Notes under the pieces: generated by a model | What the model was told of the DNA's origin: nothing | What the model saw: the letters and a program-made list of their open reading frames with translations, nothing else | Databases searched by the model: none | Shown: positions 34,971 through 43,649 of the stretch, piece by piece | Layout of the letters: each line of letters begins with the position of its first letter | How positions within the stretch are numbered: position 1 is the first letter of the stretch | Made by a program: the position numbers and the translations under genes | NCBI RefSeq assembly: GCF_000146285.1 | Contig: NZ_GL385912.1 | Location: 847,271 to 911,270, forward strand | Length of the DNA stretch: 64,000 nt | Direction: 5' to 3' | Source of the DNA: Mobiluncus curtisii subsp. curtisii ATCC 35241 | Lineage (GTDB): Bacteria > Actinomycetota > Actinomycetes > Actinomycetales > Actinomycetaceae

Positions 34971-35705
34971 GTGCACGAAACAGGGAAGGACAACAGCCAA
35001 GCTGTGCCGCAGCCATCACCAAACCAGCCTGCGGCTCAAGAGGTCGCTTTAGTGATACCCATCTATAACGAGGGTCCCGTCATCACCGAGGTCTTGCAGG
35101 AAGCCCGACAGACTTTCCCGCACCTCATTTGTGTCGATGACGGTTCCACCGACAATTCCGCTGCCCTGGCTCGCGCCGCTGGCGCCACGGTCCTGACTCA
35201 CGCTATCAACCTCGGTCAAGGGGCCGCCCTACAGACCGGAATCACTTACTATTTGCAAGCCACTGACCTCCCCTATGTCGCCACCTTCGACGCCGACGGT
35301 CAGCACCTCACTTCTGACGTCACCGAAATGTGGCAGCGCGCCAAAGCGGAGGACTTAGACATCATTTTTGGCTCCCGTTTCCTCTCTGACGTGCAAGAAA
35401 TGGGACGAATCAAACGCATCGTCTTAAAAACCGCTGCCTGGGCTACCGCTCGCACGACCCACATGAACCTGACCGACGCACACAACGGGTTGCGGCTGCT
35501 CTCGCGCCGGGCTGCCAGCACCCTAAACCTGAAACAAAACCGCATGGCCCACGCTTCTGAAATCGTGGCACAACTGGGTAAAAGCGGGCTGCCGTGGGCG
35601 GAAATGCCAGTCCACATCCGCTACACCGACTATTCCAAAGCCAAGGGGCAGTCCCTGTGGAACTCAATAAACATCGTCATGGATTTGCTGATGGGGGTGC
35701 GTTAA
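34971..35705 (+). CDS. Glycosyltransferase family 2, polyprenyl-phosphate sugar transferase type
   Basis: The 244-residue GT-A protein has EVALVIPIYNEGPVITEV, LICVDDGSTDNSA and ATFDADGQHLTSDV, followed by IIFGSRFL and a short amphipathic C terminus. It probably loads a hexose onto a polyprenyl phosphate at the cytoplasmic face. The GTG at 34971 lacks a ribosome site; CACAAT lies 6 nt upstream, so leaderless initiation is possible. A second GTG at 35001 has GGGAAGG upstream and is the alternative. The DUF2304 gene follows one base after the stop. This pair mirrors the one at 525-1720. Confidence 0.85.
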   Translation: MHETGKDNSQAVPQPSPNQPAAQEVALVIPIYNEGPVITEVLQEARQTFPHLICVDDGSTDNSAALARAAGATVLTHAINLGQGAALQTGITYYLQATDLPYVATFDADGQHLTSDVTEMWQRAKAEDLDIIFGSRFLSDVQEMGRIKRIVLKTAAWATARTTHMNLTDAHNGLRLLSRRAASTLNLKQNRMAHASEIVAQLGKSGLPWAEMPVHIRYTDYSKAKGQSLWNSINIVMDLLMGVR

Positions 35706-35706
35706 C

Positions 35707-36159
35707 GTGGACGTTTTCACAAGTGTGGCCGGGCTGGTTCCCGTCTCGGTTCCGACATTGCTGGCTGGAGTCGCCGCCGGTCAGTGGGGTATCAAGGTCG
35801 TCCTGCTCCTAGTGGTTGGGGTGGGGCTGGTTTACGTGTCTCGGCTGCAAGGCGCCCGCGACCTGGCAATGCGACGTATCTTGGCACTGCTGTTCGCGAT
35901 TTTGGCAGCCGTGGCAATCATCTATCCGCCAGTGATTTCCGCAGTCGCTACGTTCCTCGGTGTCGGCAGAGGTACCGATTTACTGCTGTATCTGCTGGTC
36001 ATAGTGGTGTTGGCAACCTGGCTGGTGCAGTGGCGTTACAACATCGCGGTGCAGGCGCGCCTGACTGAACTGACTCGGGCGTTGGCCCTGTCCGAGGCCC
36101 GTCACAACGACTCTAATGACGAGCCAAAACCCAATACCGCAGCCGCAGACCCCAGCTAA
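35707..36159 (+). CDS. DUF2304 family small membrane protein
   Basis: A 150-residue protein with four hydrophobic segments (about 20-40, 56-76, 81-95 and 98-114) and a short charged tail ending in a hydrophilic stretch. It follows the GT2 gene by one base, so it is translationally coupled, and it is the second DUF2304-type protein of the window. It probably anchors or assists the transferase. The GTG at 35707 is the only suitable start. Its last 47 bases overlap the 3' end of the convergent GT2 gene at 36113. Confidence 0.78.
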   Translation: MDVFTSVAGLVPVSVPTLLAGVAAGQWGIKVVLLLVVGVGLVYVSRLQGARDLAMRRILALLFAILAAVAIIYPPVISAVATFLGVGRGTDLLLYLLVIVVLATWLVQWRYNIAVQARLTELTRALALSEARHNDSNDEPKPNTAAADPS

Positions 36160-37039
36160 TCAATCTCAGCAACGGCAACACAGAGGGACGACCCGCATAG
36201 AGCCGATTTAAGAAAATCCGCGCCGAATCGTGATGAGCCCGCAAGGCACGCAGGTTGCGTTTCGCTCCTGCCCCCAGCGTCTTGTCCCCTGTCGTGGCGC
36301 CCTGCTCGTGTATTGCTACGGCGTTGCCCACAAACAGCGCCCCGCGTCCCAGGAAACGCCGCGCCCGCCAAGCCAAGTCCATGTCCTCAAAGTACATAAA
36401 GTATGCCGGGTCAAAGCCACCCAGTTGTTCCCAATCCGCGCGGCGCAGCAGGATACACGCCCCACTCAGCCAATCAACCGCGACCGAGTCCGTCCCGCGC
36501 CAAGATGATCCCCAATACCGGCGAGTCCACGGGTTTCCCGGCCACACTCGTCCCAGCAGCGCGTGGCCAATCCCTATAGAAATATAGGGAAAAGACCGAC
36601 CGGTCGGATAGCGCGTGCCGGTTTCGTCCACCAGCGCCGGACCGATTAGGGCAGCCTCGGGATGGGCTGCAGCAGCGGCAATCAGGGCATCCACAGCGCC
36701 GGGGGTCAGGCGCAAATCTGGGTTGGCGAACACCAGCCACGGCTCCGTTCCTCCGAAGTCAGAACCAAAATTGCTGCCTGCCCCGAATCCCGGATTGTTA
36801 GGCAAGGAACGGTATTCCGCCCCGAATTCTTGGCAAGCTGCCACCACCGCGGGGTCGGGAGCCTCTGAGTTATCCACCACGACGGCGTGAATCGACCGGG
36901 AAGATGCTGTCGCTAAGCTCTGCAGCAGCCCGCGAATTCCCTCCCCGCAGTGATAAGCGACCGTGACCAAGCGAATAGCCGAGTCACTGTCGCCAAATGC
37001 CGGAGTCGGGTTGGGGGGGGTGGCGGACACACTCGACAC
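36113..37039 (-). CDS. Glycosyltransferase family 2, rhamnosyltransferase-like
   Basis: The 308-residue protein has IRLVTVAYHCGEGIRGLL, AVVVDNSEAPDP, NNPGFGAGSNFG, WLVFANPDLRLTPGAV and FDPAYFMYFEDMDLAWRA. This motif order is usual in actinobacterial rhamnosyl- or galactofuranosyltransferases of wall polymer loci. The window encodes rhamnose precursor genes, so L-rhamnose is the likely donor, but this is inference. The GTG at 37039 follows GGAAGGAAAG; an upstream TTG at 37063 would place that site inside the gene. It meets the DUF2304 gene tail to tail with a 47-base overlap and is divergent from the first LCP gene. Confidence 0.86.
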   Translation of the reverse strand: MSSVSATPPNPTPAFGDSDSAIRLVTVAYHCGEGIRGLLQSLATASSRSIHAVVVDNSEAPDPAVVAACQEFGAEYRSLPNNPGFGAGSNFGSDFGGTEPWLVFANPDLRLTPGAVDALIAAAAAHPEAALIGPALVDETGTRYPTGRSFPYISIGIGHALLGRVWPGNPWTRRYWGSSWRGTDSVAVDWLSGACILLRRADWEQLGGFDPAYFMYFEDMDLAWRARRFLGRGALFVGNAVAIHEQGATTGDKTLGAGAKRNLRALRAHHDSARIFLNRLYAGRPSVLPLLRLISWGLRLRYWVLARH

Positions 37040-37123
37040 GTACTTTCCTTCCCGGGCGCACAAAATCTAGAAAAATCATCGGGTCTGGCACAGCCGTACC
37101 AGGAAATACCCGACACTTAAGTC

Positions 37124-37135
37124 TACAATGGCTTG
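37124..37135 (+). promoter_or_regulatory. Leaderless-type promoter of the first LCP gene
   Basis: TACAAT (37124-37129), six bases, then GTG at 37136. A TTG lies one codon earlier; neither has a ribosome site. Confidence 0.55.
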
Positions 37136-38593
37136 GTGTCATCAAAGCACCACCCTATTGCCACGCACGCTGCCGCTCTGACCCGCCCGCGGCGGGGACT
37201 GCGCATTTTCAGCCTGGTGTTCATGTTCTTGGCAGTTTTTAGCCTGAGTTTCGCGGGCATGGTCAACGCAGATATTTCTTCTTGGACCAAAAAAGCCAAC
37301 GTAAATAAATTTCTGGACCAGAATCGTCACGAAAAGAAAAATCCACGGGACAATTTCGCCAACCGTGACTTGAACGTGATGGTAATCGGGTCTGATCATC
37401 GAGCCCAGAAAGATTACGACGAAAACGGCAGGCTGGTTACCGGAATGCGTTCCGATACCACTATGGTGGCACATATTAGCGCGGATCGCACCCGGGTAGA
37501 GGTCATGTCGATTCCGCGTGACCTGATGGTAAAGCGACCGGCTTGTCTGCGCGCTGACGGAAAGACTGAACCCGCCAGCCCAGGTTATGTCCAGTTCAAC
37601 TCCATTTTTGCGCTGCTGGGACAGGAAGAAGACGTAGCTGCCGCTACTGCCTGCACCATGAAAACAGTCGAACAGCTGACCGGGATTTTCCTAGATGAAT
37701 TTGTGGTCGTTGACTTTGATGGCTTTGAAAATATGGTTGCCGCCTTGGGCGGGGTGCCGATTTGCCTGGATGAAAAGATGAAAGACAGCAAAGGCGCCAT
37801 CGACTTGCCCGCCGGTTGCCACACTTTGGATCCCCAACAGGCACTCGGTTTTGCTCGAGCCCGCTACGGGGTGGGAGACGGCTCGGACATTTCCCGGATT
37901 GGTCGTCAGCAAAAGCTGGTCGGAGCCATGATGAAGGAAGCCAAGAGCCGCAATATGCTGACCGATTTGCCTTCGCTCTATGCGTTCCTCAAGGCAGGAA
38001 TGAAATCCCTCACCACCTCTGAGAACTTCGGCAATGCTAAAAACCTGGGCGGATTGGCATTTTCCTTGGCTAAAATCAAACCTGATAACATCCGCTTTTA
38101 TACTCTGCCGTTTGGGGAATACGCTCCGGATCGGGCACGCGTCGCCGTGGCATACAATGCCCCGAATATGTTCGATGCGTTGCGTTTAGACCAGCCGGTT
38201 CCCCCCGAGTTCCCCTACCAGGACATGAACGGGAACCTTCACCAGCCCAGCGAACAGACCGCGACATCCTCGCCTTCGCCGGATTCCGCCAGTTCCGGGG
38301 GTTCCGTTCCGGCACAAGGGAGTAGCACCGGTCGCGCGGGAGGGGCACCTTCGCGGGGGACGACCGCGACGAGCAGGGCAAACGGGACGAACTTTGCACA
38401 CGCCGGGCAACCCGTGGGAGGCTCCGCGAGCAGCAACTCTGCCAGCAACGTTGAAACTCCGGCGCGCGGCGCCGATACTGCCCCCAATTCAAACTCGGTG
38501 AGTACCGGCGAGGTCGGAGGAAACTCCGCGCACAATGCACCTGCCGGGGAGGCATCCGGAGACAGCAGCATGGGGCAGGAATCCGCGCAATGA
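37136..38593 (+). CDS. LytR-CpsA-Psr (LCP) family glycopolymer ligase
   Basis: The 485-residue protein has a short cytoplasmic arm, one membrane segment (about 22-42) and an extracytoplasmic LCP domain (about 75-330) with NVMVIGSDHRAQ, GMRSDTTMVAHISADRTRVEVMSIPRDLMV, DFDGFENMVAALGGVPICLDEKM and ALGFARARYGVGDGSDISRIGRQQKL. The arginines that bind the lipid pyrophosphate are kept. LCP enzymes move a finished glycan from its lipid carrier to peptidoglycan. About 115 C-terminal residues are rich in Ser, Gly, Ala and Thr and look disordered. The second LCP gene overlaps its stop by four bases (ATGA). Confidence 0.92.
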   Translation: MSSKHHPIATHAAALTRPRRGLRIFSLVFMFLAVFSLSFAGMVNADISSWTKKANVNKFLDQNRHEKKNPRDNFANRDLNVMVIGSDHRAQKDYDENGRLVTGMRSDTTMVAHISADRTRVEVMSIPRDLMVKRPACLRADGKTEPASPGYVQFNSIFALLGQEEDVAAATACTMKTVEQLTGIFLDEFVVVDFDGFENMVAALGGVPICLDEKMKDSKGAIDLPAGCHTLDPQQALGFARARYGVGDGSDISRIGRQQKLVGAMMKEAKSRNMLTDLPSLYAFLKAGMKSLTTSENFGNAKNLGGLAFSLAKIKPDNIRFYTLPFGEYAPDRARVAVAYNAPNMFDALRLDQPVPPEFPYQDMNGNLHQPSEQTATSSPSPDSASSGGSVPAQGSSTGRAGGAPSRGTTATSRANGTNFAHAGQPVGGSASSNSASNVETPARGADTAPNSNSVSTGEVGGNSAHNAPAGEASGDSSMGQESAQ

Positions 38594-39921
38594 CCTTGCC
38601 ACCGTCTTTTCCGCCAGGCAGTTCCCAGTCTCACCCTCACCCCGACAACTCTCCCCAAATTCGGCACCAGGCAGCGAATCAGCCGACTTACCCGGCTTTT
38701 CCCAGCAACCCCAACGGGACCAACCGCCCCGATTTGCGCACTGCCGTGGTGGTAGGCAGTTCCGCCACACCTGCGACGCAACACCAGGGGCTGAGCTATA
38801 CGGATTTGGCGCTACCAGCCTCTTATGCCCCCGGTTCCGCAGCGAACCACTACCCCGGCACCCCCGGCGTACGCCCCGCGGAGTCTTTCCAGCCCCAGCC
38901 CGCCCCCACAGTGCCCGGTTCGGAGTCCTATCTGTCCGCCGAGCCTCCCCATTCCGGCGCTATCCACACTCGTAGCTGGTCCAAACGTATCTTCCTCACC
39001 CTTTTGACCCTGCTTTTAGCGCTGGTTTTGGCGATTGTATTTTGGGGATTGTTCCTGAACAATCGAGTCAATACGAATATCGGTCGCACCGACGCCCTGA
39101 GTGGGACCGCCGACACGCCCGGCACGACTTGGCTCATCGCCGGTTCGGATTCTCGCGAGGGCACTGCCGAAGCCAGCCTCGGAGTGCAAGGTCAGCGTTC
39201 CGACACCATCATTTTGGTACACCAAGCCGCCAACGGCACCGCCATGATTGTTTCCCTGCCCCGCGACTCCTATGTCGAGATTCCGGGTCACGGTCATAAC
39301 AAGCTCAATGCCGCATTTTCCGAGGGAGGTCCGGCGCTGCTGGTTTCCACCGTCGAAGGCTTGACCGGACTGACCGTTGACCATTATGTGCAAATCGGTT
39401 TCAACGGGGTCTCCCAGGTCGTCGACGGGGTCGGCGGGATTAACCTGTGCTGGGACCAGACATTTTCCGACCGGGTCTCCGGGCTCAGTTGGCAAGCCGG
39501 ATGTCACGACGTAGACGGGACGACCGCCCTGCTATTTGCGCGGATGCGCTACGCCGACCCACTGGGTGACATCGGGCGCACCCAACGTCAACGCCTGGTC
39601 ATCAGCTCTACCCTAAAGAAAGCGCTGAGCCCGGAAGTGCTGATTAATCCGGCCCGGCAAGTGGCACTGGCAGATGCGGGCGCGGCAGCGCTGACAGTTG
39701 ACCGCTCCACTCAGACGATTGACATTGCTCGGCTCGCACTAGCGCTGCGGAAGGCTGGAGACGCCGGTCTGCAGGGAGTGCCACCCATTGCGTCTCTCGG
39801 TTACAACCCCGGTGGTGGTGTGGGGTCGACGGTGAAGCTGGACGAGAACCGCACCCCCGCCTTCTGGGAAGGGCTGCGTAACGGGACCCTCACCCCTGCC
39901 GACCTGACCCCGCAGTTCTAA
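38590..39921 (+). CDS. LytR-CpsA-Psr (LCP) family glycopolymer ligase with long cytoplasmic arm
   Basis: The 443-residue protein begins with about 130 Pro-, Ser- and Asn-rich residues without membrane segments, then one membrane helix (about 135-157) and an LCP domain (about 180-385): TWLIAGSDSREG, GQRSDTIILVHQAANGTAMIVSLPRDSYVEIPGHGHNKLNAAF, ALLFARMRYADPLGDIGRTQRQRLV. The proline-rich arm would lie in the cytoplasm and could bind partners. It is translationally coupled to the first LCP gene, so two related ligases are made together, perhaps for two polymers. A group of palindromes follows its stop. Confidence 0.92.
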   Translation: MTLPPSFPPGSSQSHPHPDNSPQIRHQAANQPTYPAFPSNPNGTNRPDLRTAVVVGSSATPATQHQGLSYTDLALPASYAPGSAANHYPGTPGVRPAESFQPQPAPTVPGSESYLSAEPPHSGAIHTRSWSKRIFLTLLTLLLALVLAIVFWGLFLNNRVNTNIGRTDALSGTADTPGTTWLIAGSDSREGTAEASLGVQGQRSDTIILVHQAANGTAMIVSLPRDSYVEIPGHGHNKLNAAFSEGGPALLVSTVEGLTGLTVDHYVQIGFNGVSQVVDGVGGINLCWDQTFSDRVSGLSWQAGCHDVDGTTALLFARMRYADPLGDIGRTQRQRLVISSTLKKALSPEVLINPARQVALADAGAAALTVDRSTQTIDIARLALALRKAGDAGLQGVPPIASLGYNPGGGVGSTVKLDENRTPAFWEGLRNGTLTPADLTPQF

Positions 39922-39954
39922 ATCTGCTGTTATTGCTCATTTAGACAGCCGACC

Positions 39955-40091
39955 GGGCGGGGCATCGCTCGCGGAGGTCTCGCGCGACTTGGGGGGTCAC
40001 AGACCCCCCTCGGAAAATGCTTGCGGAGCATAGCATTTTCCTCACCCCCTAGTGTCGCCTGCGAGTACCTCCGCCTTCGCTCTCCCCGCCC
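39955..40091. repeat. Long imperfect palindrome with nested hairpins
   Basis: The outer arms are GGGCGGGG (39955-39962) and CCCCGCCC (40084-40091). Further in, GCGGAGGT (39971-39978) pairs with ACCTCCGC (40067-40074). The centre is a 10-bp stem, GGAAAATGCT (40012-40021) with AGCATTTTCC (40032-40041). The left arm carries an extra perfect 8-bp hairpin, GGGGGGTC (39991-39998) with GACCCCCC (40002-40009). The whole could fold as one cruciform and may be a small mobile palindromic element or a complex terminator for the LCP operon. Confidence 0.7.
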
Positions 40092-40150
40092 AAAATCACA
40101 ACCCTCTATCCACACCCGAATCCCAGCTAACAACACTCGGATAAACCCCT

Positions 40151-40253
40151 GCCCAAACCGCAATCCTCGCGACGCCCAGCCAGATTACGGCGCGAGCGAC
40201 ACCTCGCCCCCAAACCACAACCCTTGTGATGCCCAACCAGATTATGGCTCGCG
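40151..40253. repeat. Two degenerate 46-base direct repeats upstream of purE
   Basis: Units 40151-40196 and 40208-40253 (period 57) share about 36 of 46 bases, and most differences are C/T changes. Their core is GCCCARCCAGATTAYGGC. A weaker third copy of the first part may lie at about 40088-40110. Confidence 0.65.
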
Positions 40254-40317
40254 CGGTAACCAACAGAGCGCGGGGACGAATGGCGCAATCTCCGCACCGG
40301 GCGGCAAACCGGCGGGG

Positions 40318-40329
40318 TAGAATGACATT
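40318..40329 (+). promoter_or_regulatory. Leaderless-type promoter of purE
   Basis: TAGAAT (40318-40323), six bases, then ATG at 40330. No ribosome site. Confidence 0.58.
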
Positions 40330-40863
40330 ATGAGCGATGCTGCAGAAACGCCCCTGGTGGGCTTGGTGATGGGTTCGGATTCCGATTGGGCGACGATGTC
40401 GGCTGCCGCGGAGGTGCTGCGCGACTTTGGAATTCCTTTCGAGGCTCGGGTGGTGTCAGCTCACCGGATGCCTATCGACATGCTGGAGTATGGGACTTCG
40501 GCGGAAAAGCGCGGTTTGCGAGTGATTATTGCCGGTGCGGGCGGGGCAGCGCACCTGCCGGGGATGCTGGCGGCAGCTACCGTGCTACCGGTCATTGGGG
40601 TGCCGGTACCGCTGAAACACTTGGAGGGCATGGATTCCCTGCTGTCTATCGTGCAAATGCCCTCCGGCGTGCCGGTCGCTACCGTTTCTATCGGCAACGC
40701 GAAGAACGCCGCTCTGCTGGCTGCCCGCATCTTGGGCGCCGGGGAAGGACCACAGGCGGAACAGATGCGCGAACGCATGTTGCAGTATCAAGCCCTGCTG
40801 CGTCAGATAGCTATCGACAAGGGCGAAGCCTTAAAGAACGTGATGGACACGGAGGAGAACTGA
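40330..40863 (+). CDS. purE: N5-carboxyaminoimidazole ribonucleotide mutase
   Basis: Catalyses the rearrangement of N5-CAIR to 4-carboxy-AIR in purine synthesis. The 177 residues include [33 protein letters not shown] with the catalytic histidine, [14 protein letters not shown] and the substrate-binding [23 protein letters not shown], all standard for class I PurE. The ATG lies 6 nt after a -10 box, so the mRNA is probably leaderless. purK follows one base after the stop, and the two work in sequence. Confidence 0.96.
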   Translation: MSDAAETPLVGLVMGSDSDWATMSAAAEVLRDFGIPFEARVVSAHRMPIDMLEYGTSAEKRGLRVIIAGAGGAAHLPGMLAAATVLPVIGVPVPLKHLEGMDSLLSIVQMPSGVPVATVSIGNAKNAALLAARILGAGEGPQAEQMRERMLQYQALLRQIAIDKGEALKNVMDTEEN

Positions 40864-40864
40864 G

Positions 40865-42019
40865 TTGACCACCTATCATCCGCCCGTGGTGGCGTGTATC
40901 GGCGCTGGTCAGCTGGCTCGAATGCTGGCTACCGAAGCCGGTGAGCTGGGATTTTGCCTGCGAGTTTTAGCTGACTCCCCCTCGGATCCGGCTGCTTTCG
41001 TGTGCCCGGAGACGGTGGTGGGTTCTGCTGATGACCCCGCAGCGTTGCGCGAACTGCTGGACGGGGCTGACGTGGTGACTTTCGAGCACGAGTTGATTCC
41101 GGACACGGTTTTCGATGTCGCCGCCGCGACTGGTGTCCCGGCTCGACCGGCTCAATCCGCACTGCTCTATGCGAAAGACAAGCTGGCGATGCGTCAGCGT
41201 TTGGGAGAGCTGGGACTACCCATGCCCGCTTGGGCCAATGGGGCAGACTTGGATGCGGTCAAGGATGTGGGTCGACGCTGCGGTTGGCCGCTGGTGGCAA
41301 AAATTAGCCACGGCGGTTATGACGGACGTGGGGTGCGCCTGGTATCCAGTTTGGACGAGTTTAAGACCTGGCGAGAGGGCTTGGATGAGGGCATCGAATG
41401 TCTGGTCGAGCAGCGGGTTCCTTTCAGCAGCGAGCTGGCGGTGATGGCAGCACGTCGCGCTTCGGGGGAACTGCGCACCTATATCCCGATGCAAACTTGG
41501 CAGGAACAGGGACAATGTGCGGCTGTTTTGGAACCGGCTCAGATTCCGGTGGACATCATTGACCAAGCCGAGGAATTGGCGCGCCAGATTGGCGTGGAGC
41601 TCGATATTACCGGAGTCTATGCGGTTGAAATGTTCCTGGTGAAAACTCCCAATGGCAAATACCGCCTGTACATCAATGAGCTGGCGATGCGTCCGCATAA
41701 CTCGGGGCACTGGACCCAAGACGGGTGCGTAACTTCCCAGTTCGAACAGCATTTGCGGGCGGTCTTAGACCTGCCGTTGGGCGATACTTCCCGCACTGCC
41801 CCCTACACCGCGATGGCTAATGTCTTGGGCAGCAAACTGGAGGACCCTGCCCAAGCCGTAACGAAAGTGATGGAGAATTATCCCGAAGCCAAGATTCACC
41901 TGTATCGCAAGAGTAACCGCCCGAAGCGCAAACTTGGTCACGTCAACGTCTGTGGCACCGACCCGGACCTGGAGCTTTCCTCCGCCCGTGCGGCCGCTAA
42001 CCTGCTGATGGGCAAGTAA
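40865..42019 (+). CDS. purK: N5-carboxyaminoimidazole ribonucleotide synthase
   Basis: ATP-grasp enzyme that makes N5-CAIR from AIR, bicarbonate and ATP. The 384-residue protein opens with VACIGAGQLARMLATEAGELG, has the ATP-grasp core with VAKISHGGYDGRGV and ELAVMAARRASGELRTY, and ends with EMAMRPHNSGH-type residues (NELAMRPHNSGHWT). The TTG at 40865 follows GGAGAAC and lies one base after the purE stop, so the genes are coupled. No terminator is obvious; the next gene is convergent, 74 bases on. Confidence 0.96.
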   Translation: MTTYHPPVVACIGAGQLARMLATEAGELGFCLRVLADSPSDPAAFVCPETVVGSADDPAALRELLDGADVVTFEHELIPDTVFDVAAATGVPARPAQSALLYAKDKLAMRQRLGELGLPMPAWANGADLDAVKDVGRRCGWPLVAKISHGGYDGRGVRLVSSLDEFKTWREGLDEGIECLVEQRVPFSSELAVMAARRASGELRTYIPMQTWQEQGQCAAVLEPAQIPVDIIDQAEELARQIGVELDITGVYAVEMFLVKTPNGKYRLYINELAMRPHNSGHWTQDGCVTSQFEQHLRAVLDLPLGDTSRTAPYTAMANVLGSKLEDPAQAVTKVMENYPEAKIHLYRKSNRPKRKLGHVNVCGTDPDLELSSARAAANLLMGK

Positions 42020-42093
42020 CCAGCACCCCGACCTGGTGACCCTAAAAAGTTGTGGCGGTCCGGAATACCGAGCCGCCACTATGAAACACCCGA

Positions 42094-42933
42094 CTAGCGC
42101 AACGACAGGTGTCGAGACAGCGAGTTGTGGGCAAACCAGTAGCCGATAATCAGCAGGGGGATCATGCTCAGCGTTCCCAGCGGAAGGAATATGCCAGTCC
42201 CCTCGTTAGTCCGCGAGAGAATAGAGCCGAAAAGCAGCTTTGCCTGGGCGTCACCTGCCAAACTCGTAATGTGCAACGTCACCGGCACCAGGAAAGTAAA
42301 CAGAGCCAACACCGCTTCATAAACCACATAGATGAGAATGGCGCTGATGGTCACCGCTTTGTTGGTGGACAGGTAAGCGAATCCGAAACGATTGGCTAGG
42401 GCGGAAAAGCACACCACCCACAGCACAAACTGTGCAGCTGTCAGCAGCAAGGTCACGATTATGAAGACGATGAGAACTACGGGAGCGCCTTGCAGGAGTT
42501 TCCCGATGGCTTCCCAGGGCGCCACGAATTTGTCGCCAAAGCTTAGCTTGGCGCCTGCCGCCCCCGCCATCTGGGTAAAGATAACCCAAGTCAGCGCCAG
42601 GCAGCTCCAACAAATGCTGAGCAGAACCGCGATAAACAGCCACAGGGACTTCGTCCCCAGCACGATTCCCCCCGAGACGGGCAAGGTGTTTGTAAAGTAG
42701 CCGCGTTGCCCGTAGGTGGTCTGGTAGTAATACTTGGAACCCGTGATAAACACGAGGAAAGGAATGATGATTGACACCACGGTACCGAGGGTGGTCCCCG
42801 TTACCGACAGGAAACTTAGGTTAGTGAGGCTCAACAGCCCCGAGGCAAACACCACCGCCAAGCCAAGAACCAGATAAAGCAACAGTTGCCAGCCCATTTC
42901 CCTGGCTTCATACTTGAATAACTTAGCAAACAT
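42094..42933 (-). CDS. ABC-2 type transporter permease
   Basis: The 279-residue protein has six hydrophobic segments: a short start FAKLFKYEAREMGWQLLLYLVLGLAVVFASG, then two central pairs and a last helix near 245-265. It is the membrane partner of the ATPase at 42923, whose 3' end overlaps it by 11 bases. The ATG at 42933 follows AGGAAGGAATACTCCC. The operon order GntR-ATPase-permease is that of YtrA-type modules, often induced by cell-envelope stress or antimicrobial peptides. The transported substrate is unknown. Confidence 0.87.
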   Translation of the reverse strand: MFAKLFKYEAREMGWQLLLYLVLGLAVVFASGLLSLTNLSFLSVTGTTLGTVVSIIIPFLVFITGSKYYYQTTYGQRGYFTNTLPVSGGIVLGTKSLWLFIAVLLSICWSCLALTWVIFTQMAGAAGAKLSFGDKFVAPWEAIGKLLQGAPVVLIVFIIVTLLLTAAQFVLWVVCFSALANRFGFAYLSTNKAVTISAILIYVVYEAVLALFTFLVPVTLHITSLAGDAQAKLLFGSILSRTNEGTGIFLPLGTLSMIPLLIIGYWFAHNSLSRHLSLR

Positions 42934-43648
42934 GGGAGTATTCCTTCCTAAAGATTTGATCCAGGGACATACCGTAGGCTTCCCGCAGCTCATCGGCTTC
43001 GCCCTGTTTGAACAGTTTGCCCGCGTGCAGGAATACGGCTTCGTCCAGCACCGGCTCAATGTCGGTAACCAGGTGGGTGGAAATAAACAGAGTCGCTTCG
43101 GGGTTCCACCCTTTCACAATGGTGTCCAGCAGGGCTTGGCGCGCCGCCGGGTCCACTCCCGAAATCGGCTCATCCAGCAGGTAAAGTCGGGCGGAGCGTG
43201 ACATTATCAGCGCTAGCTGCAGTTTTTCACGCATCCCTTTGCTCATATGGTTGGTGGTTTGGCGGCGTTGTAGCCCCAGAAATTCCACCAGTTCCATGGC
43301 TTTTCTCGCATCAAAGTCCGCGAAATAATCCGCGTGCCGGTTGATAGCCGCTGCTACGCTGATTGATTCGGGCAGCCAGGCGGCATCAGGCAGGAAAGAG
43401 GTCATGGCTTTGGTTTTCGCCCCAATCTCGTGACCACCAATGCGGACTTGCCCGCTGGTGGGTTCCAGTACGCCTGCCAAGATTTTTAGCAGGGTGGTCT
43501 TGCCGGAGCCATTTTCACCCAGCAAACCGATGATTTTTCCGGCATTCAAGTTAAGGGTGAGCTGGTCCAGTGCCGGCTTTGTCACCCCGTTTACTTTGAT
43601 ACCCCAATAACGTTTGGTGAGGTTGGACACTTCCACCAAGGGTTGCAT
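42923..43648 (-). CDS. ABC transporter ATP-binding protein
   Basis: A 241-residue ATPase with Walker A LLGENGSGKTTL, Q-loop SFLPDAAWLPESI, signature MSKGMREKLQLALIMS, Walker B LYLLDEPISGVDP and H-loop LFISTHLV. The ATG at 43648 is chosen because AAAGGA lies about 11 bases before it; an in-frame GTG at 43657 would overlap the GntR gene but has its ribosome site too close. It follows the GntR gene by one base and overlaps the permease gene by 11, so the three genes form one mRNA. Confidence 0.92.
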   Translation of the reverse strand: MQPLVEVSNLTKRYWGIKVNGVTKPALDQLTLNLNAGKIIGLLGENGSGKTTLLKILAGVLEPTSGQVRIGGHEIGAKTKAMTSFLPDAAWLPESISVAAAINRHADYFADFDARKAMELVEFLGLQRRQTTNHMSKGMREKLQLALIMSRSARLYLLDEPISGVDPAARQALLDTIVKGWNPEATLFISTHLVTDIEPVLDEAVFLHAGKLFKQGEADELREAYGMSLDQIFRKEYSHVC

Positions 43649-43649
43649 C

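Larger units (their letters stand above)
39922..40329. other. Non-coding stretch between the LCP operon and purE
   Basis: This 408-base gap contains a long imperfect palindrome (39955-40091), two 46-base direct repeats (40151-40196 and 40208-40253) and the leaderless purE promoter. A 99-codon frame across it on the plus strand has low-complexity repeated codons and no start signal, so I do not call a gene. Confidence 0.7.

Noticed and set aside
40021-40320. A 99-codon frame in the gap before purE with repeated NPRDAQPDYG-like segments
   Set aside because: The repetition comes from the DNA repeats. There is no ribosome site or promoter, and the start lies inside a palindrome.
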